From contig QNQO01000684.1 in NCBI GenBank assembly GCA_003290165.1, positions 434,001 to 498,000 of the forward strand: 64,000 nucleotides of DNA. Reading direction: 5' to 3'. Position numbers and translations under genes: made by a program. The stretch comes from Berberis thunbergii. Lineage: Eukaryota; Streptophyta; Magnoliopsida; Ranunculales; Berberidaceae. The notes under the pieces were generated by a model that saw only the letters and a program-made list of their open reading frames with translations, was not told where the DNA came from and did no database searches. Positions 45,634 through 56,689 of this stretch are shown in pieces (position 1 is the first letter of the stretch; each line of letters begins with the position of its first letter).

Positions 45634-46687
45634 TCATTATGGGGATGGACAACGCTCTGTGTTTTGTTTGTTGAATCCCATCCTCTCTGTTTGGATTTTC
45701 CTTTTTTTCCTGATGGGTTTGCAAAGGGTTGGCAACTCTGGACTCCTCATCCAGGTTTATTTACAGCGGTAATAATTGTCTTATAAGATGTCTTCAAGAA
45801 AATGAAATTCACAAACAAATTTTTTCGTGAGAATGGTCAACCTGTTCTCATGTTAATTTTTTGTCATACGGTTAAATAGAGAGGACTGAATTGATTACCG
45901 CAGTTTGTAGGTATGTACGAGTGCCAAAGTTTTAGTGCATCTAACATATCTGAAAACATGATTCCTCTGTGCAATGAACTGCATTGAGATAAAGAGTTGC
46001 ATTATCATTAGTGGTTGTTGTCATCTTCATTATCATCATTTCTTTGAAGGGTTAGCAGGGTTTTATTGATCTCATAAGTTGTTATTACTAGTACTATGCA
46101 GCGTGCATGAATAATTAAAGAAAATATGCATATATAATCTTTATATTTTTAAATTTCTAAGATGATTCACAATACATATTTAATTTTTCTCGAGTATATG
46201 AAATCGTTGAAGAACTAAGCGTATAACAGGGCAATTGACCAAAAAACTCTTTAATATATACTAGAGATAATCTAAACTTTACAATCAGATCTTGGGCATA
46301 GGAACAGTGTTTGTGTGTCTTCTTCAACCTAATTTTTGGGTTGTCTAAAATGGCATTTTAATTCTATCATGTTTACAAGAAATTTCAATAGTAAGGTGAA
46401 TAATGTTCAGTGGTATTTTTGTCATTTTAAAATGAAAAACTATTACACATGTACCATTTTACCCTTCCAAATTCATATTTTTTATGATAAAAAATTGCCC
46501 CTTTCAAATATGGTTAATTATACTTAAGCCCTTACCATAAGTTATTTGAAGCTCATAATTCTTTATAAACTATACATAGGCCCTCAAAATAAGGGCCCTC
46601 AAATGACATTTTTAAGCTCATGATAAGCCATAATTTATCATGTTAAACTTTTATCGTGCCAATGACACAGGGAATACACTATTATTA
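45634..46687. other. DnaJ 3' flank and spacer
   Basis: Probable 3' UTR followed by sequence weakly related to 27380-27600 (shared CCTTCCAAATTCATATT and CTAAGCCC/TTAAGCCC words). A decayed Helitron 3' end with TTATCGTGCCAATGACAC lies at 46650-46680. Confidence 0.5.
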
Positions 46688-47027
46688 TATATACAAAATA
46701 GGATGGTGTTAGGGTGGGAGATAAAAGACAGCTGAGATTTAATCAATTATAAGAATCTAACAGATCACATAGAATTTAAAACACCAAGAGATAAGTTTCA
46801 TCTAGTGATTGGGACTTAAAGTTAGTCTTTGTGTCTTACCTTCAATCATCCCTCATAAGAGTGCATGAGTTTGATCCCAGACCCTACATTTTGATATTTA
46901 TTTATTTTTCTTTAATTTTTTTGATGGTGATTAGGCATGTAAGTATGAATGATGAAAACTTAAAGGTGATTATGTTTTGACAAGTTTACAACTTTTATCG
47001 TGCCAACGGTAAAGGGAATACACCAAT
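46688..47027 (+). mobile_element. Helitron copy in plus orientation, decayed
   Basis: It begins TATATACAAAATAGGATGGT and ends ATCGTGCCAACGGTAAAGGG followed by AATACAC. These are mutated versions of the 5' and 3' ends of the family seen on the minus strand downstream. It is the only copy of the group in this orientation. Confidence 0.6.
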
Positions 47028-47162
47028 GATGTGGTTTACATTATGACAATATGCATTTTGTGTGATTTGTTGGGTTCTTTGGAACTTTTCTAGAACCCTA
47101 TATATCACTAGCATTTATACAGGCCAAGAAGAGTCAACGAAAAAACAAGAAGTTTGTTTTGT

Positions 47163-47396
47163 ATATATATAGGGTATTTCTCGTGCCATTGGCACAATAA
47201 AAGTTTAACATGATAAATATAGTTTAGTCTACTTTAAATATCAAGATAAATAAATATCAAAATGTTGTGTATGGGAATCGAACCCATGCATTCTTGTTGC
47301 TTTAAGTTCTATGTCATCCGTTAAATTCTTACATTTGGATAAATTTCAACCATCTTTTATCTCCAACCTCCAACACTATCCTAATTTGTAATAAAA
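47163..47396 (-). mobile_element. Helitron copy 1 of the array
   Basis: The hairpin end reads CGTGCCATTGGCAC on the plus strand (about 47179). The terminal CTAG has decayed to CTAT. The body holds GGGAATCGAACCCATGCA, a box-B-like word in reverse. Confidence 0.65.
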
Positions 47397-47610
47397 CTAG
47401 GTATTCCCCGTGCCATTGGCACGATAAAAGTTTAACATGATAAATAGAGTTTATCAAGATAAATAAATATGAAAATGTTGGGTATGAGAATAAAACCCAT
47501 ACAATCTTGGTGTTTTAAGTTCTATGTGATCCGTTAAATCTTCATGTTTGGGTAAATCTTAGCCGTCTTTTATCTCCAACCCAAAACACCATTTTAATTT
47601 GTAATATAGA
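47397..47610 (-). mobile_element. Helitron copy 2 of the array
   Basis: CTAG at 47397-47400, hairpin CGTGCCATTGGCACG, and right end TTTGTAATATAGA (minus-strand TCTATATTACAAA). The next copy starts at the following base. It is shorter than its neighbours because the middle is deleted. Confidence 0.8.
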
Positions 47611-47968
47611 CTAAGGTATTCTCGTGCCGTTGGCACAATAGAAGTTTAAAACTTTTTAAAACATAATCAACTATATGTTTTCATACTTGCATGTTTAATC
47701 ACCACAATCAACAATTGAAGAAAAATAAATATATATCAAAATGTTGGGTATGAGATCGAACTTGTGCACTCTTATGGGGATTAATTGAAGGTAAAACACA
47801 AATACTAACTTTAAGTCCCAACTGTTAGATGAAACGAATTTCAACCATTAGATGGAACTCATCTCTTGCTGTTTTAAGTTCTATGTGATCCATTAGATTC
47901 ATATATTTGGGTAAATCTTAACCGTATTTTATCTCCAAACTCAAACACCCTTATGATTTGTAATATAA
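47611..47968 (-). mobile_element. Helitron copy 3 of the array
   Basis: Starts CTAAGGTATTCTCGTGCCGT and ends TTTGTAATATAA. It carries the long-arm variant of the body with TTTAATCACCACAATCAACA. The 3' end is CTTAG rather than CTAG. Confidence 0.75.
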
Positions 47969-49099
47969 CTAAAGTATGCCTCGTGTCGTTGGCATTCCAC
48001 ATAATATTAGTTTTGCTAAATATTGTTGGGGCAAATTTTGAAACATTGAGAATGAGCTCACTTTCAATCTTTTAATTCGCCAAAACATGAAGTTTATGAC
48101 TTTTGTTTAAATGTGCATTAAGATACCCAACTCATTTTTTTCTGGTATGATCGGCCCGTCTCATTGCTTTGAAAAGCATTAAAGACGTGAAATACGTTAT
48201 ACGATTTTTTAATTATAAAATAAATATTTTTAAAATTTTAGCGCTTGTATTGATTATTGATTTTGTTGGAAAGATCTTCAAGAATGCATTTCAGTGATAC
48301 TAAGTTTACCAAAATCAGACAACAATATAGATAATTATGATAAATTTTCATTTTGCTAAAAATGAACACACAATATTTTCTCTCTCCGCCACATGTACAT
48401 TCTACCAACTTTTTACCACCGTCACTATCCTCATTTTAGCTCTCAATCAGTATTGAATTGTAAGTCAATTCTAAGTGTAAGCCTATTCGGTCAAATTTGA
48501 ATCAGTTGGGGAAAATTTTTAAATGCCGAAAATGAGTTCTCCCCCAATATTTGAATTCGCAAAAACATGAAATTTAGGATTTTTGTTTAAATGTGCATTA
48601 ATATGCCCGACTCATTTTTCTAGTATGATCGGTCATTCTCATTGCTTTTATAAATATTGAAAAATATTTAAAAATGTATTACATTATACGTTTTTTAATT
48701 ATGAAATATATATTTTTAATATTTTGGCCCTTGTATTGATCATTGATTTTGTTCGAAAGATCTTCAAAAATGCATTTCAATGATACTCAGTTTATCAAAA
48801 TCCGACAACAATGTAGACAACTATGATAATTTTCATTTTGCTAAAAGGAAAACACAATATTTTCTCTTTCTGCCACATGTACAATCCACCAACTTTTTTA
48901 AAAAGTTTTTTCATTATTTTTGCTCTTCTACATGTTTTATATTTACAAATATGTCATCATAGGAAATGAATCTCAACCCTCAAATTAAATACATTTCCCA
49001 ACTTTTTATCCTGGTCATATTTTATCTTTAATCCTTTCGATTTGACTTTGTCCCAGTCAGCAATGAATAGTAAAACCCAACTCTGAATTGTAATATAGA
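47969..49099 (-). mobile_element. Helitron copy 4, larger variant with internal duplication
   Basis: It shares the ends CTAAAGTATGCCTCGTGTCG and ATTGTAATATAGA with the family but has another interior. The interior is present twice: GCTCACTTTCAATCTTTTAATTCGCC (48057) corresponds to TTCTCCCCCAATATTTGAATTCGC (48537), and CAATATTTTCTCTCTCCGCC (48371) to CAATATTTTCTCTTTCTGCC. Copy 5 has the same interior once. No helicase or Rep frame was seen. Confidence 0.7.
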
Positions 49100-49845
49100 C
49101 TAGAATATGCCCCGTGCCGTTGGCACTCCACATAATTTTAATTTTGCTAATTATTTAGTACTGGGCATCTACGTCACTATCCTCATTTTCACTTTCAATC
49201 AGCATTGAAGTGTAAGCCGATTATAAGTGTAAGTTTGTTTAGTCAAATTTGAATCAGTTTGGGGAAAATTTTAAACACCGAGAATGAGTTCTCCCTCAAT
49301 CTTTGAATTCGCCAAAACATGAAATTTAAGGTTTTTGTTTAAATGTGCATTAAGATGTACGACTTATTTTTTCATGTATAATCGACATGTCTCATTGCTT
49401 TTAAAAATATTGAAAAATATTAAAGGCATGTAATACATTATTTTTTATTATGAAATATATATTTTTAATATTTTGGCCCTATATTGATCATTATTTTGTT
49501 CGAAAGATCTTCAAAAATGCATTTCAACGATACTAAGTTTATCAAAATCCGACAACGATGTAGATAGATATGATAATTTTCATTTTGTTAAAATGAAAAC
49601 ACAATATTTTCTCTCTCCGCCACATGTGCATTCCATCAATGTTTTTCAAATGTTTTTTCATTATTTTTGCCCTTCTACATATTTTATATTTACAAATATG
49701 CCATCATAGGAAATGAATCCCGACCCTCAAATTCAATACATTTCCAACTTTTAATCCTAACCATCTTTTATCTCTAATCTTTTCGATTTGACTTTGTCCC
49801 AGTCAGCAATGAATAGTAAAACACCACTCTGAATTGTATTATAGA
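49100..49845 (-). mobile_element. Helitron copy 5, same interior as copy 4
   Basis: CTAGAATATGCCCCGTGCCG at the start and AATTGTATTATAGA at the end. The interior follows the second half of copy 4 closely (CACCGAGAATGAGTTCTCCC, CACATGTGCATTCCATCAA). Confidence 0.75.
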
Positions 49846-49847
49846 TA

Positions 49848-50168
49848 ATAGGGTATTCTCCGTGTCGTTGGCACGATAAAAGTTTAACATGATAAATAGA
49901 GTTTATTCTACTTTAAATATCAAGATAAATAAATATTAAATGTTAGATATGAGAGTCAAACCCATGCACTCTTATTGGGGATTGATTGAAAGTAAGACAT
50001 AAATGCTAACTTTAAGTCACAACCATTAGTTTAAACGAATCTCAACCATTAGATGAAATTTATCTCTTGGTTTTTTAAGTTTTATGTGATCCGCTAGATT
50101 CTTATATTTGGTAAATCTCAACATTTTTTATCTCCAACCTCAAACACCATTCTGATTTGTAATATATA
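49848..50168 (-). mobile_element. Helitron copy 6 of the array
   Basis: Starts AGGGTATTCTCCGTGTCGTT and ends TTTGTAATATATA. Body as in copy 1 with CCCATGCACTCTTATTGGGG. Confidence 0.75.
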
Positions 50169-50535
50169 CTAAGGTATTTCCCATGTCGTTAGCATGATAA
50201 AAGTTTTAAACTTGTTAAAACATAACCACCTTTAAATTTTCATCATTCATACTTACATGCCTAATCACCACCATCAACAATTGAAGAAAAATAAATAAAT
50301 ATTACAATGTTGGGTATGGGAATCGAACTCGTGCATTCTTATGAGGATTGATTGAAGGTAAGACACAAAGACTAACCTTAAGTCCCAACCATTAGATGAA
50401 ACGAATTTGAACAATTAAATGGAACTTATCTCTTGGTGCTTTAAGTTGTATGTGAGCTATTAGATTAATATATTTGGGTAAATCTCAGTCGTCTTTTATC
50501 TCTAGCCTCAAACACCTTTATGATTTGTAATATAA
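50169..50535 (-). mobile_element. Helitron copy 7 of the array
   Basis: Starts CTAAGGTATTTCCCATGTCG, ends GATTTGTAATATAA. It has the long-arm variant with ATGCCTAATCACCACCATCA. Confidence 0.75.
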
Positions 50536-50542
50536 TTAATAA

Positions 50543-50840
50543 TATGGTATTCCCCGTGTCGTTGGCACGATAAAAGTGTAAGATCATAAATATAGTTTAT
50601 TCTACTTTAAATATCAAGACAAACAAATATTAAAATGTTGGTTGTGAGAATTGAATCCATGCACTCTTATTGGGGATTGATTGAAGGTAAGACAAATGCT
50701 AACTTTAAGTCACAACTATTAGATGAAACTTATTTCTTGGTGCTTTAAGATCTATGTGATCCCTTAGATTCTTATATTTTGGTAAATCTCAGCAGTCTTT
50801 TATCTCCAACCTCAAACACCATTCTTATTTGTGATATAGA
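50543..50840 (-). mobile_element. Helitron copy 8 of the array
   Basis: Starts TGGTATTCCCCGTGTCGTTG and ends TTTGTGATATAGA. A 26-base spacer separates it from copy 9. Confidence 0.75.
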
Positions 50841-50866
50841 TGTAAGAATTGGGTTCATGTTTGAAA

Positions 50867-51237
50867 CTAGGGTATTCCCCCGTGCCGTTGGCACGATAAA
50901 AGTTTAAAACTTGTCAAAACATGATCACTTTTAAGTTTTCATCCTTCATACTTACATGTCTACTCACCACCATCAACAATTGAAGAAAAATAAATAAATA
51001 TAAAAATGTTGGGTGTGGGAGTCGAACCCATGCACTCTTATTTGGGATTGATTGAAGGTAAGACTTAAAGACTAACTTTAAGTCTCTACCATTAGATGAA
51101 ACGAACCTCGACCATTAGATAAAATTTATCTTTTGGTACTTTAAGTTCTATGTGATCCGTTAGATTCATATATTTGGGTAAATCTCAGATGTCTTTTATA
51201 TCCAACCCCAAACACCATTCTGATTTGTAATATATAT
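50867..51237 (-). mobile_element. Helitron copy 9 of the array
   Basis: CTAG at 50867-50870, the perfect hairpin CGTGCCGTTGGCACG (about 50881) and right end GATTTGTAATATATA. It has the long-arm variant and the box-B-like GGGAGTCGAACCCATGCA. Confidence 0.8.
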
Positions 51238-51634
51238 TTCATTTCTTCTATCCCGAAATATTATTATTAGAGTTAATAAAAAGGCTTAATGTTATGTCAA
51301 GATGAAGAACTTGTTGGTTTCAGCTATAAAGAAGATTGAAATGAAGGAGTTCAATCATTTGAGATATAAACGAGAAGTCTTTTATTGTTATCTTGGGTAC
51401 GTGTTAAAACAAGGGAGATGCAATCTGTGTCTAGACTAGAAATGTGGATGGTTCTAACATATGAGATATCGTAGATAAAATAAATTTTGCTATCAGGTCT
51501 GCCAAATTCCCAAGACTATGCCATGAGATGTTTACGGCCAAAAGTCCATATTTAATATCTAATTTTAGAAATAAAAAATATTGGAGCACGCATCTCCACG
51601 TAGCATCGAAGATTGTGTTTTAAGCTGGTCCAAA

Positions 51635-52759
51635 ATTAGTTTATAGGCATATATTACTTTAGCCTCAAAGTTTAGCCTTATATCATTATAACTTCCAAAA
51701 TGGATGGAAACTATCAAGTCATGGACATTGACTGGTCCAGACCAATTTGAAGACAAAAATACCATTTGCCTTCTCTTTCTTTTTATTTGCACTTTTGATC
51801 CATTTGTTTATAGGTATATATCACTTGACCCCCAAAGTTTAGCCTAATATTAGTTTAACCCCCAAATTTAACTGAAATCGTTCAATCGTGAACATTGATT
51901 GGTCATGACCAATTTGAAGACAAAAATACCTTATACCCTTTATGCTCTATCTCCTTGCAAATAAACTCCACAACTTCCCAAATTCATCTCTGGAAACAAT
52001 CTCATCTCCATCTCGGTGGTGGTTGAAAATGGAGGTTGGAGTGTGGCTATAAGTTGTGGTGGTTGTTGGGTTGAGACGGTGGTTGGCGGTGGTCTCTAGC
52101 ATAAATCAGATAGAAAAAATGACAATTAAGGGGTGATGATAATGGCTAAAAGGTAATGATGGGTCAGGGAGAGTGATTGCTGGCGGAGGTGATGATGGGT
52201 AGAGATTGTCAAAGGGATCGAATATGGATGATGGTAGGAAGTTCAGGGGAAATTAACTAATGCGGGTTGATGTTGTAGGTAAAGGTGATAATAGTGGTGG
52301 TGACAAAGGGAGGTTGAGGGTTGGGTTTTACAGTGAATAGAAAGGGGAAATGAAGATGGAGAAGTTGTTGTTTTAGTTTATAAGAAGATGCGACTTTCTA
52401 TTTTTTAGTTTAAAAAAATTAAATTAAAATCAATAGATCTCTTAGAAAATACGAGATTTTAGATATTTAGGTAGTGTATGAGGGCTCCCACGTGCCTTAT
52501 GCCAACCGTTCATATGAAAGCATTTTCATCCTCGATCGGACGGTTTCATTCAAATTTGGGAGCTAAATTGATACTAGGCTAAACTTGGGGGGGGGGGGGG
52601 GGGGGCAAAGTGAAATTGAGAGGAAAGAAATGGAGGAACATGTTTTCGTCTTCAAATTGGTCTTGACCAGTTAATGTCCACGACTTGATGGTTTTCCATC
52701 CATTTTGGGACTTAGACTGATATTAGGCTAAACTTTGGTGACCAAAGTGATATACCTAC
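51635..52759. mobile_element. Long inverted-repeat (foldback) element
   Basis: The left arm (about 51635-51945) and the right arm (about 52480-52759) are inverted copies. CCAAAATGGATGGAAACTAT and GACCAATTTGAAGACAAAAA on the left match the reverse of CATCCATTTTGG and TTTTCGTCTTCAAATTGGTC on the right. Each arm itself contains two tandem versions of the CAAAGTTTAGCCTAATAT motif. The centre is GGTGGT-rich without a real frame. A run of about 20 G lies at 52588-52605. The right arm recurs at 60480-60670. No transposase was found. Confidence 0.6.
52755..52759 (+). repeat. Left target duplication of element B (CCTAC)
   Basis: CCTAC here and at 59125-59129 flank element B. The paralogous empty site near 60664 has one TCTAT-like copy between GATATA and AAACCAATGG. 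Confidence 0.8.
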
Positions 52760-53427
52760 TGATGTAGTCGAATTTTGTTCTCCTTGACCTTGACTTGCAC
52801 AGGGAACACACATGAGCCAATGACCACCATTGTAGCGCCGATGACACTCCGATGCTTAAGTCAGACAAGGCTTGAAAGGCGTAATGTTGTAAATTGGGTT
52901 TTGTAGCGTCCATTTGTTCATCAACCCTCTGTCCTATTTATAATGCGAGAGTCCTTGTTGGGATAGGCCTTTTGTGGCATAGTTTAGGGAAATATATCTT
53001 GTTGGGGATCATTTCCCTGTTGGGAGTCGTCCATGTAAGAGAGTTTTCCTACACGACTTGTGCTCTTAAATCTGAGGGGATTATTCCCTTGTGGAGTGTT
53101 GTCCATGCAGGAGAGTTTTTATGCACGACTTATACTCCAGTATTTGTTTCCTAGTCGGAATCAATGTATTGTTGGCCTACATGTCCTAGGTCGATCCCCA
53201 GATACTTGCCGTATTAGGTCTTACAGAGTATTGGGATTGACCATGTGATGTATGTGCTTAACAGGGCGCTGCAATTGGGGTCCAACCTCTTGGACCTTGC
53301 CAAAATAGGCTTAGTATTTTCTGGACTTTGCCAGATTGGGCGGTCAATTAGGCCTGCTTTGCTCTGTTGACGAGATTATCGCGACACGTGTACTGAGCGG
53401 ATTAATGGACGGTATGGTGTATCATGA
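52760..53427 (-). repeat. 3' LTR of element B
   Basis: Matches 58469-59124 over its length, including AATATATCTTG, TTGGGAGTCGTCCATG and CATGCACGACTTATACT. The TATA-like TTATAAATAG (minus) lies at 52934-52945. On the minus strand the preceding TTCGAGGGGAGTAGC is a candidate polypurine tract. Confidence 0.88.
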
Positions 53428-53571
53428 GCTACTCCCCTCGAATTAGTGGACCAGCCCGTCAGCATACAAAGTCATGAAGGAACCGGGCGGTCATGATGAT
53501 TGAGTTTGAATCATCTCCTCAAGAGGTGCGCATTGGGCGTGTGACTCCTTAGAAAAAGCCAGGAATTATGT

Positions 53572-53707
53572 TTTCTATATAAATCTCCTTCTCTGTAGAG
53601 TTTAGTTCCTTTAATCTCTCGATCTGAGAGACTCTGTTTTGTTGTTTCGCTTCTAGCGTTTTTGACTTTGTTCAACTTCCGTAATAAAATATTTGTACGT
53701 TCTTCTA
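53572..53707 (+). promoter_or_regulatory. Candidate promoter and leader of the antisense gene
   Basis: TATATAAAT at 53576-53584 is followed by a CT-rich leader (CTCCTTCTCTG, ATCTCTCGATCTGAGAGACT) and then ATGGCAGG at 53708. This is a normal plant core-promoter layout on the strand opposite to the retroelement. Confidence 0.5.
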
Positions 53708-56265
53708 TGGCAGGCCAAAATCAGCTTTATGATAAATTGTTCGCTAAAGGTCGTAAGTTTTTTTAGGAGAGTTTGATCTCTGAGTTGAATTTGGAAGGCC
53801 TTTGCGAGAAGTATGGGATCCCTGATGATCTGGTATTTTTTCACATTGGGTGCTGGTCAGAAGCCATTATCTCATCCAAAAAGATTTATTTGTTTGTATC
53901 GAGGTATGCTTCAATCAGGCATCCATTTTCCCGTGAACAAAGAAATTTGGAGCTTCATGGTGTACCTTGATGTTCCACCCGCTCAGCTGGTGCCAAACGG
54001 GTACAGGATGAAGATCGTCATTCTGATTAGGGCGAAGGACACTAGTGTTCGAGTGTTTCTGAGGGTGATCCAACTGCTCACTTCACGAATAAATGAGCAT
54101 GTTATGTGCATGTTGACGTCGCTGACTTATTTTGGAAAGTTGCCCGATGCTTTCAAGTTCTGGCAGAAGTATTGCTTCATGGCTTCTGCGGACTCAAAGT
54201 ATTTTGAACTTGATGGTTGTCCGATTGAGCGGGAGTTCAAGCAACTAAGTAAGTTTGATTATGTTTTCGATCCTGCTAGTGTTGATTGCATATTGAATTG
54301 TTATCCGTGCTTTATTTAGGGAACTTTCCAACTATGCCCCTTTCTTTTGAGGATGAAGCAACCATGGATAAATTTCGTGAGATGCCTCAGATGCGGGTGG
54401 AAGATGTCGTCCAACCTTCTAATATCAAACGCAACGGATTATGGGCTTACTAGCACGAGGCTCGCACTCTTTTTAGAGTTTCAAAACCGAAATCTGAAGG
54501 CGAACCCTTTTCAAAGAAGAGGAAACTCCCAAAGGTTAAGATTTTGCGCCCGTCAAGGAAAGTGGAGTTGAATGAGGCACTTTCTTGTTTTGAGTGTTCA
54601 AAGAAGCCCCGTGTTGCGATTAAGCCTACTCCTGAGTGTTCAGCCTCTTCAGAGGGAGGACACAAAGTTGTGGGGAAAGATCTTAATTCTCCGCTGGGGC
54701 GAAAGTTATTGTGTCTAACGGGCATGGTGTTTGGGAAAATGCCCCATATTTCCCTTCCTTACTTAGAGAAGGCATATCCGCAAATGGTGGGGGTTGAAGA
54801 TGAAACAAAGCTGAGCATTGAGCAAGCAAAGGTTATGAACAACATGTTGTTGTAGGCGGGTTTGGAAACTTCGTCTGTTGCTGGTCAGAATTCATCCTTT
54901 TTCGTTGGAAGATTTCGAGTACAACCCTCATTGGATCGCGAGTCTTCTCAGCTTGCTGAAGAGTTCGCCTGACTATCGTTCTTATGGAGAAAAGTCTCTT
55001 CCACGTCATTTGTACTATCCTCCGTTCCGATCTCGACCAAACATTGAAGTGATGATGGGTCTGAGACATAACTCGCTTCCTTCTTCCCCATCAATTGTTT
55101 CTGAATTGGCTCATGAGTGAAAGTCGATCGTTATGAGTAAGAAGAAATTGGTGGAGGAGGGCCCTGATGCGGTGCTAGAGTGATTCTGGTCCTAGAAGAC
55201 CCCCATCCGGATGCGCGGATTAGTCTATTCACCCCAGATGTGGTAAAGATGAGCAACCAAGCCTGGCACTAGGAGGTTGATATTTCTTATGCCTCTAGGA
55301 AGCATATTAGTAAATGGAATGACTAGCTCGCGAATTATGTTCCAAAACCAGAAGGCAATACGTTGGGAAAGCGTATGGACAAGGGGTAGAAATATCTCGT
55401 GCTAGGGATGTCATATTTGAACCAAGTTGTCGTCGCTGGGATGAAAGTTGAGGCCGCTTGTGAGAGAGTGTATACCATGGAATGAGTATTTTCCCGTACT
55501 CTGATGCTCTTCACAAAATTGTATCATTGAAGAAGTGGCTTGAAGAATGGAGGTTTGCCCAATCGGCTGTTGATTTGGAAGCCTGGCAGAAAAGATTGGA
55601 GGCTTAGAGGGTTCACTTGGAAACGCTCGAGTCTGATTTGGCAGAAGCACTGTCCGCAAGGGACAGGTCTGAAAAAGAACTGAACCTTGTCTATTGTGAC
55701 TTACAATTTGCTCGGGAGACTGCAGCTAAGGCGCAGGCTGATGTAGGCTCAGATTGCAGAGAAGTCTAAGAAGGAGTTCGAGTGGATTGTCTGATCTCAA
55801 CAATTAGAGGCTGATGTTCACTTCAATGCCAAGAGTGTGAGGACAATAGAAGAACAACTTCTTCTGGCATAAAATGAACTTAGTACGGTCAAGGACAACT
55901 TGAGTACCGAGCAATCCAAAACTGATGCGCTGTCAGGTAAACTGGAGCAGCTGAAGCTAGAGCTCACTGAATCAAGAGTATGCAAGGAGAAACTCCTTAA
56001 GGCCTAGGGCACGTTTGAGTTCAGCAGAGTTGTGCAAGGAAGACTGAAGCTCTTGCAGCTGATAAAGAAAGAGCATGCTGATTGGGACATCTCTTACTAC
56101 AGGGAGGTATCTTTTGCAGAGTTTGGAGAAACCTCGAATTAATCAGAAGAAAAAGGTGACCCAAATCAGGGTGACCGAGCGGCAATGAGTGTGGACGTGT
56201 CCCCTGCTCTTTCTTCTACCATGTCAGGCTCCACTATATCTAAACCTCCTCCTGACGACGAGTAA
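53708..56265 (+). pseudogene. Antisense ORF of element B (gypsy-type transposon protein)
   Basis: It starts MAGQNQLYDKLFAKGRKFF and then meets TAG. The next codons read LISELNLEGLCEKYGIPDDL, and after a frame change GMLQSGIHFPVNKEIWSFMV and PPAQLVPNGYRMKIVILI. This is the 'putative gypsy type transposon' N-terminal domain, parallel to that of element A (LDNLCSDYNLPPNL, NAPAQMGPNGW). A middle part (54320-54855) carries KKRKLPKV and SKKPRVAIKPTPE, basic linkers. From about 55410 a coiled coil (LKKWLEEWRFAQSAVDLEAW, LESDLAEALSARDRSEKELN) leads to a tail ending ISKPPPDDE and TAA at 56263. Several stops and frame changes make it non-functional. The role of this protein family is not known. Confidence 0.8.
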
Positions 56266-56689
56266 ACTCTATATTTTTCAGATTCTTAATGAAAGATGAT
56301 ATGTTAAAGGAACACTTTGTATTTGTGTATTCCTGCTAGCTATTTTTTTGCTTTGTCTTATCTTGGTATTAGCCTTTAGACAATAGATTTTGCTAAGTCA
56401 AGAAATCGTAGGGTTGATTGCTGACGAGAGTTCTAAGCGTTTATGTTGCTAAGCAATCCCGTTATGTACTCTTTAGAGATCGAGAAGTTATCTCAGCCAA
56501 GTCTTGTGAGTTGGCTTAACTTCTTGCGAGGGGATAGTCTTGGTGGGTGATAAATTCAGACCAAGTCATAATCTGCCCTTATAATTCACCATTGTTATCT
56601 GTCTTTGGAGGACCACACTAAAGATCAGACCCACAATTGTCATTGCTTGTATAAGTGATCTGGCCAGACTATGGTAAAACGTGTTCATC
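56266..56689. other. 3' flank of antisense ORF in element B
   Basis: The 400 bases after the antisense stop have no frame of note and grade into the tandem array. Confidence 0.5.

Noticed and set aside
46688..51237. Repeats as a CRISPR array
   Set aside because: Units are 200-1100 bases long with Helitron ends in plant DNA; no short repeat/spacer pattern.
53708..56265. Antisense frame of element B as a captured host gene
   Set aside because: A homologue sits at the same relative place in element A and its N-terminal domain is of a transposon-associated family, so it belongs to the element.
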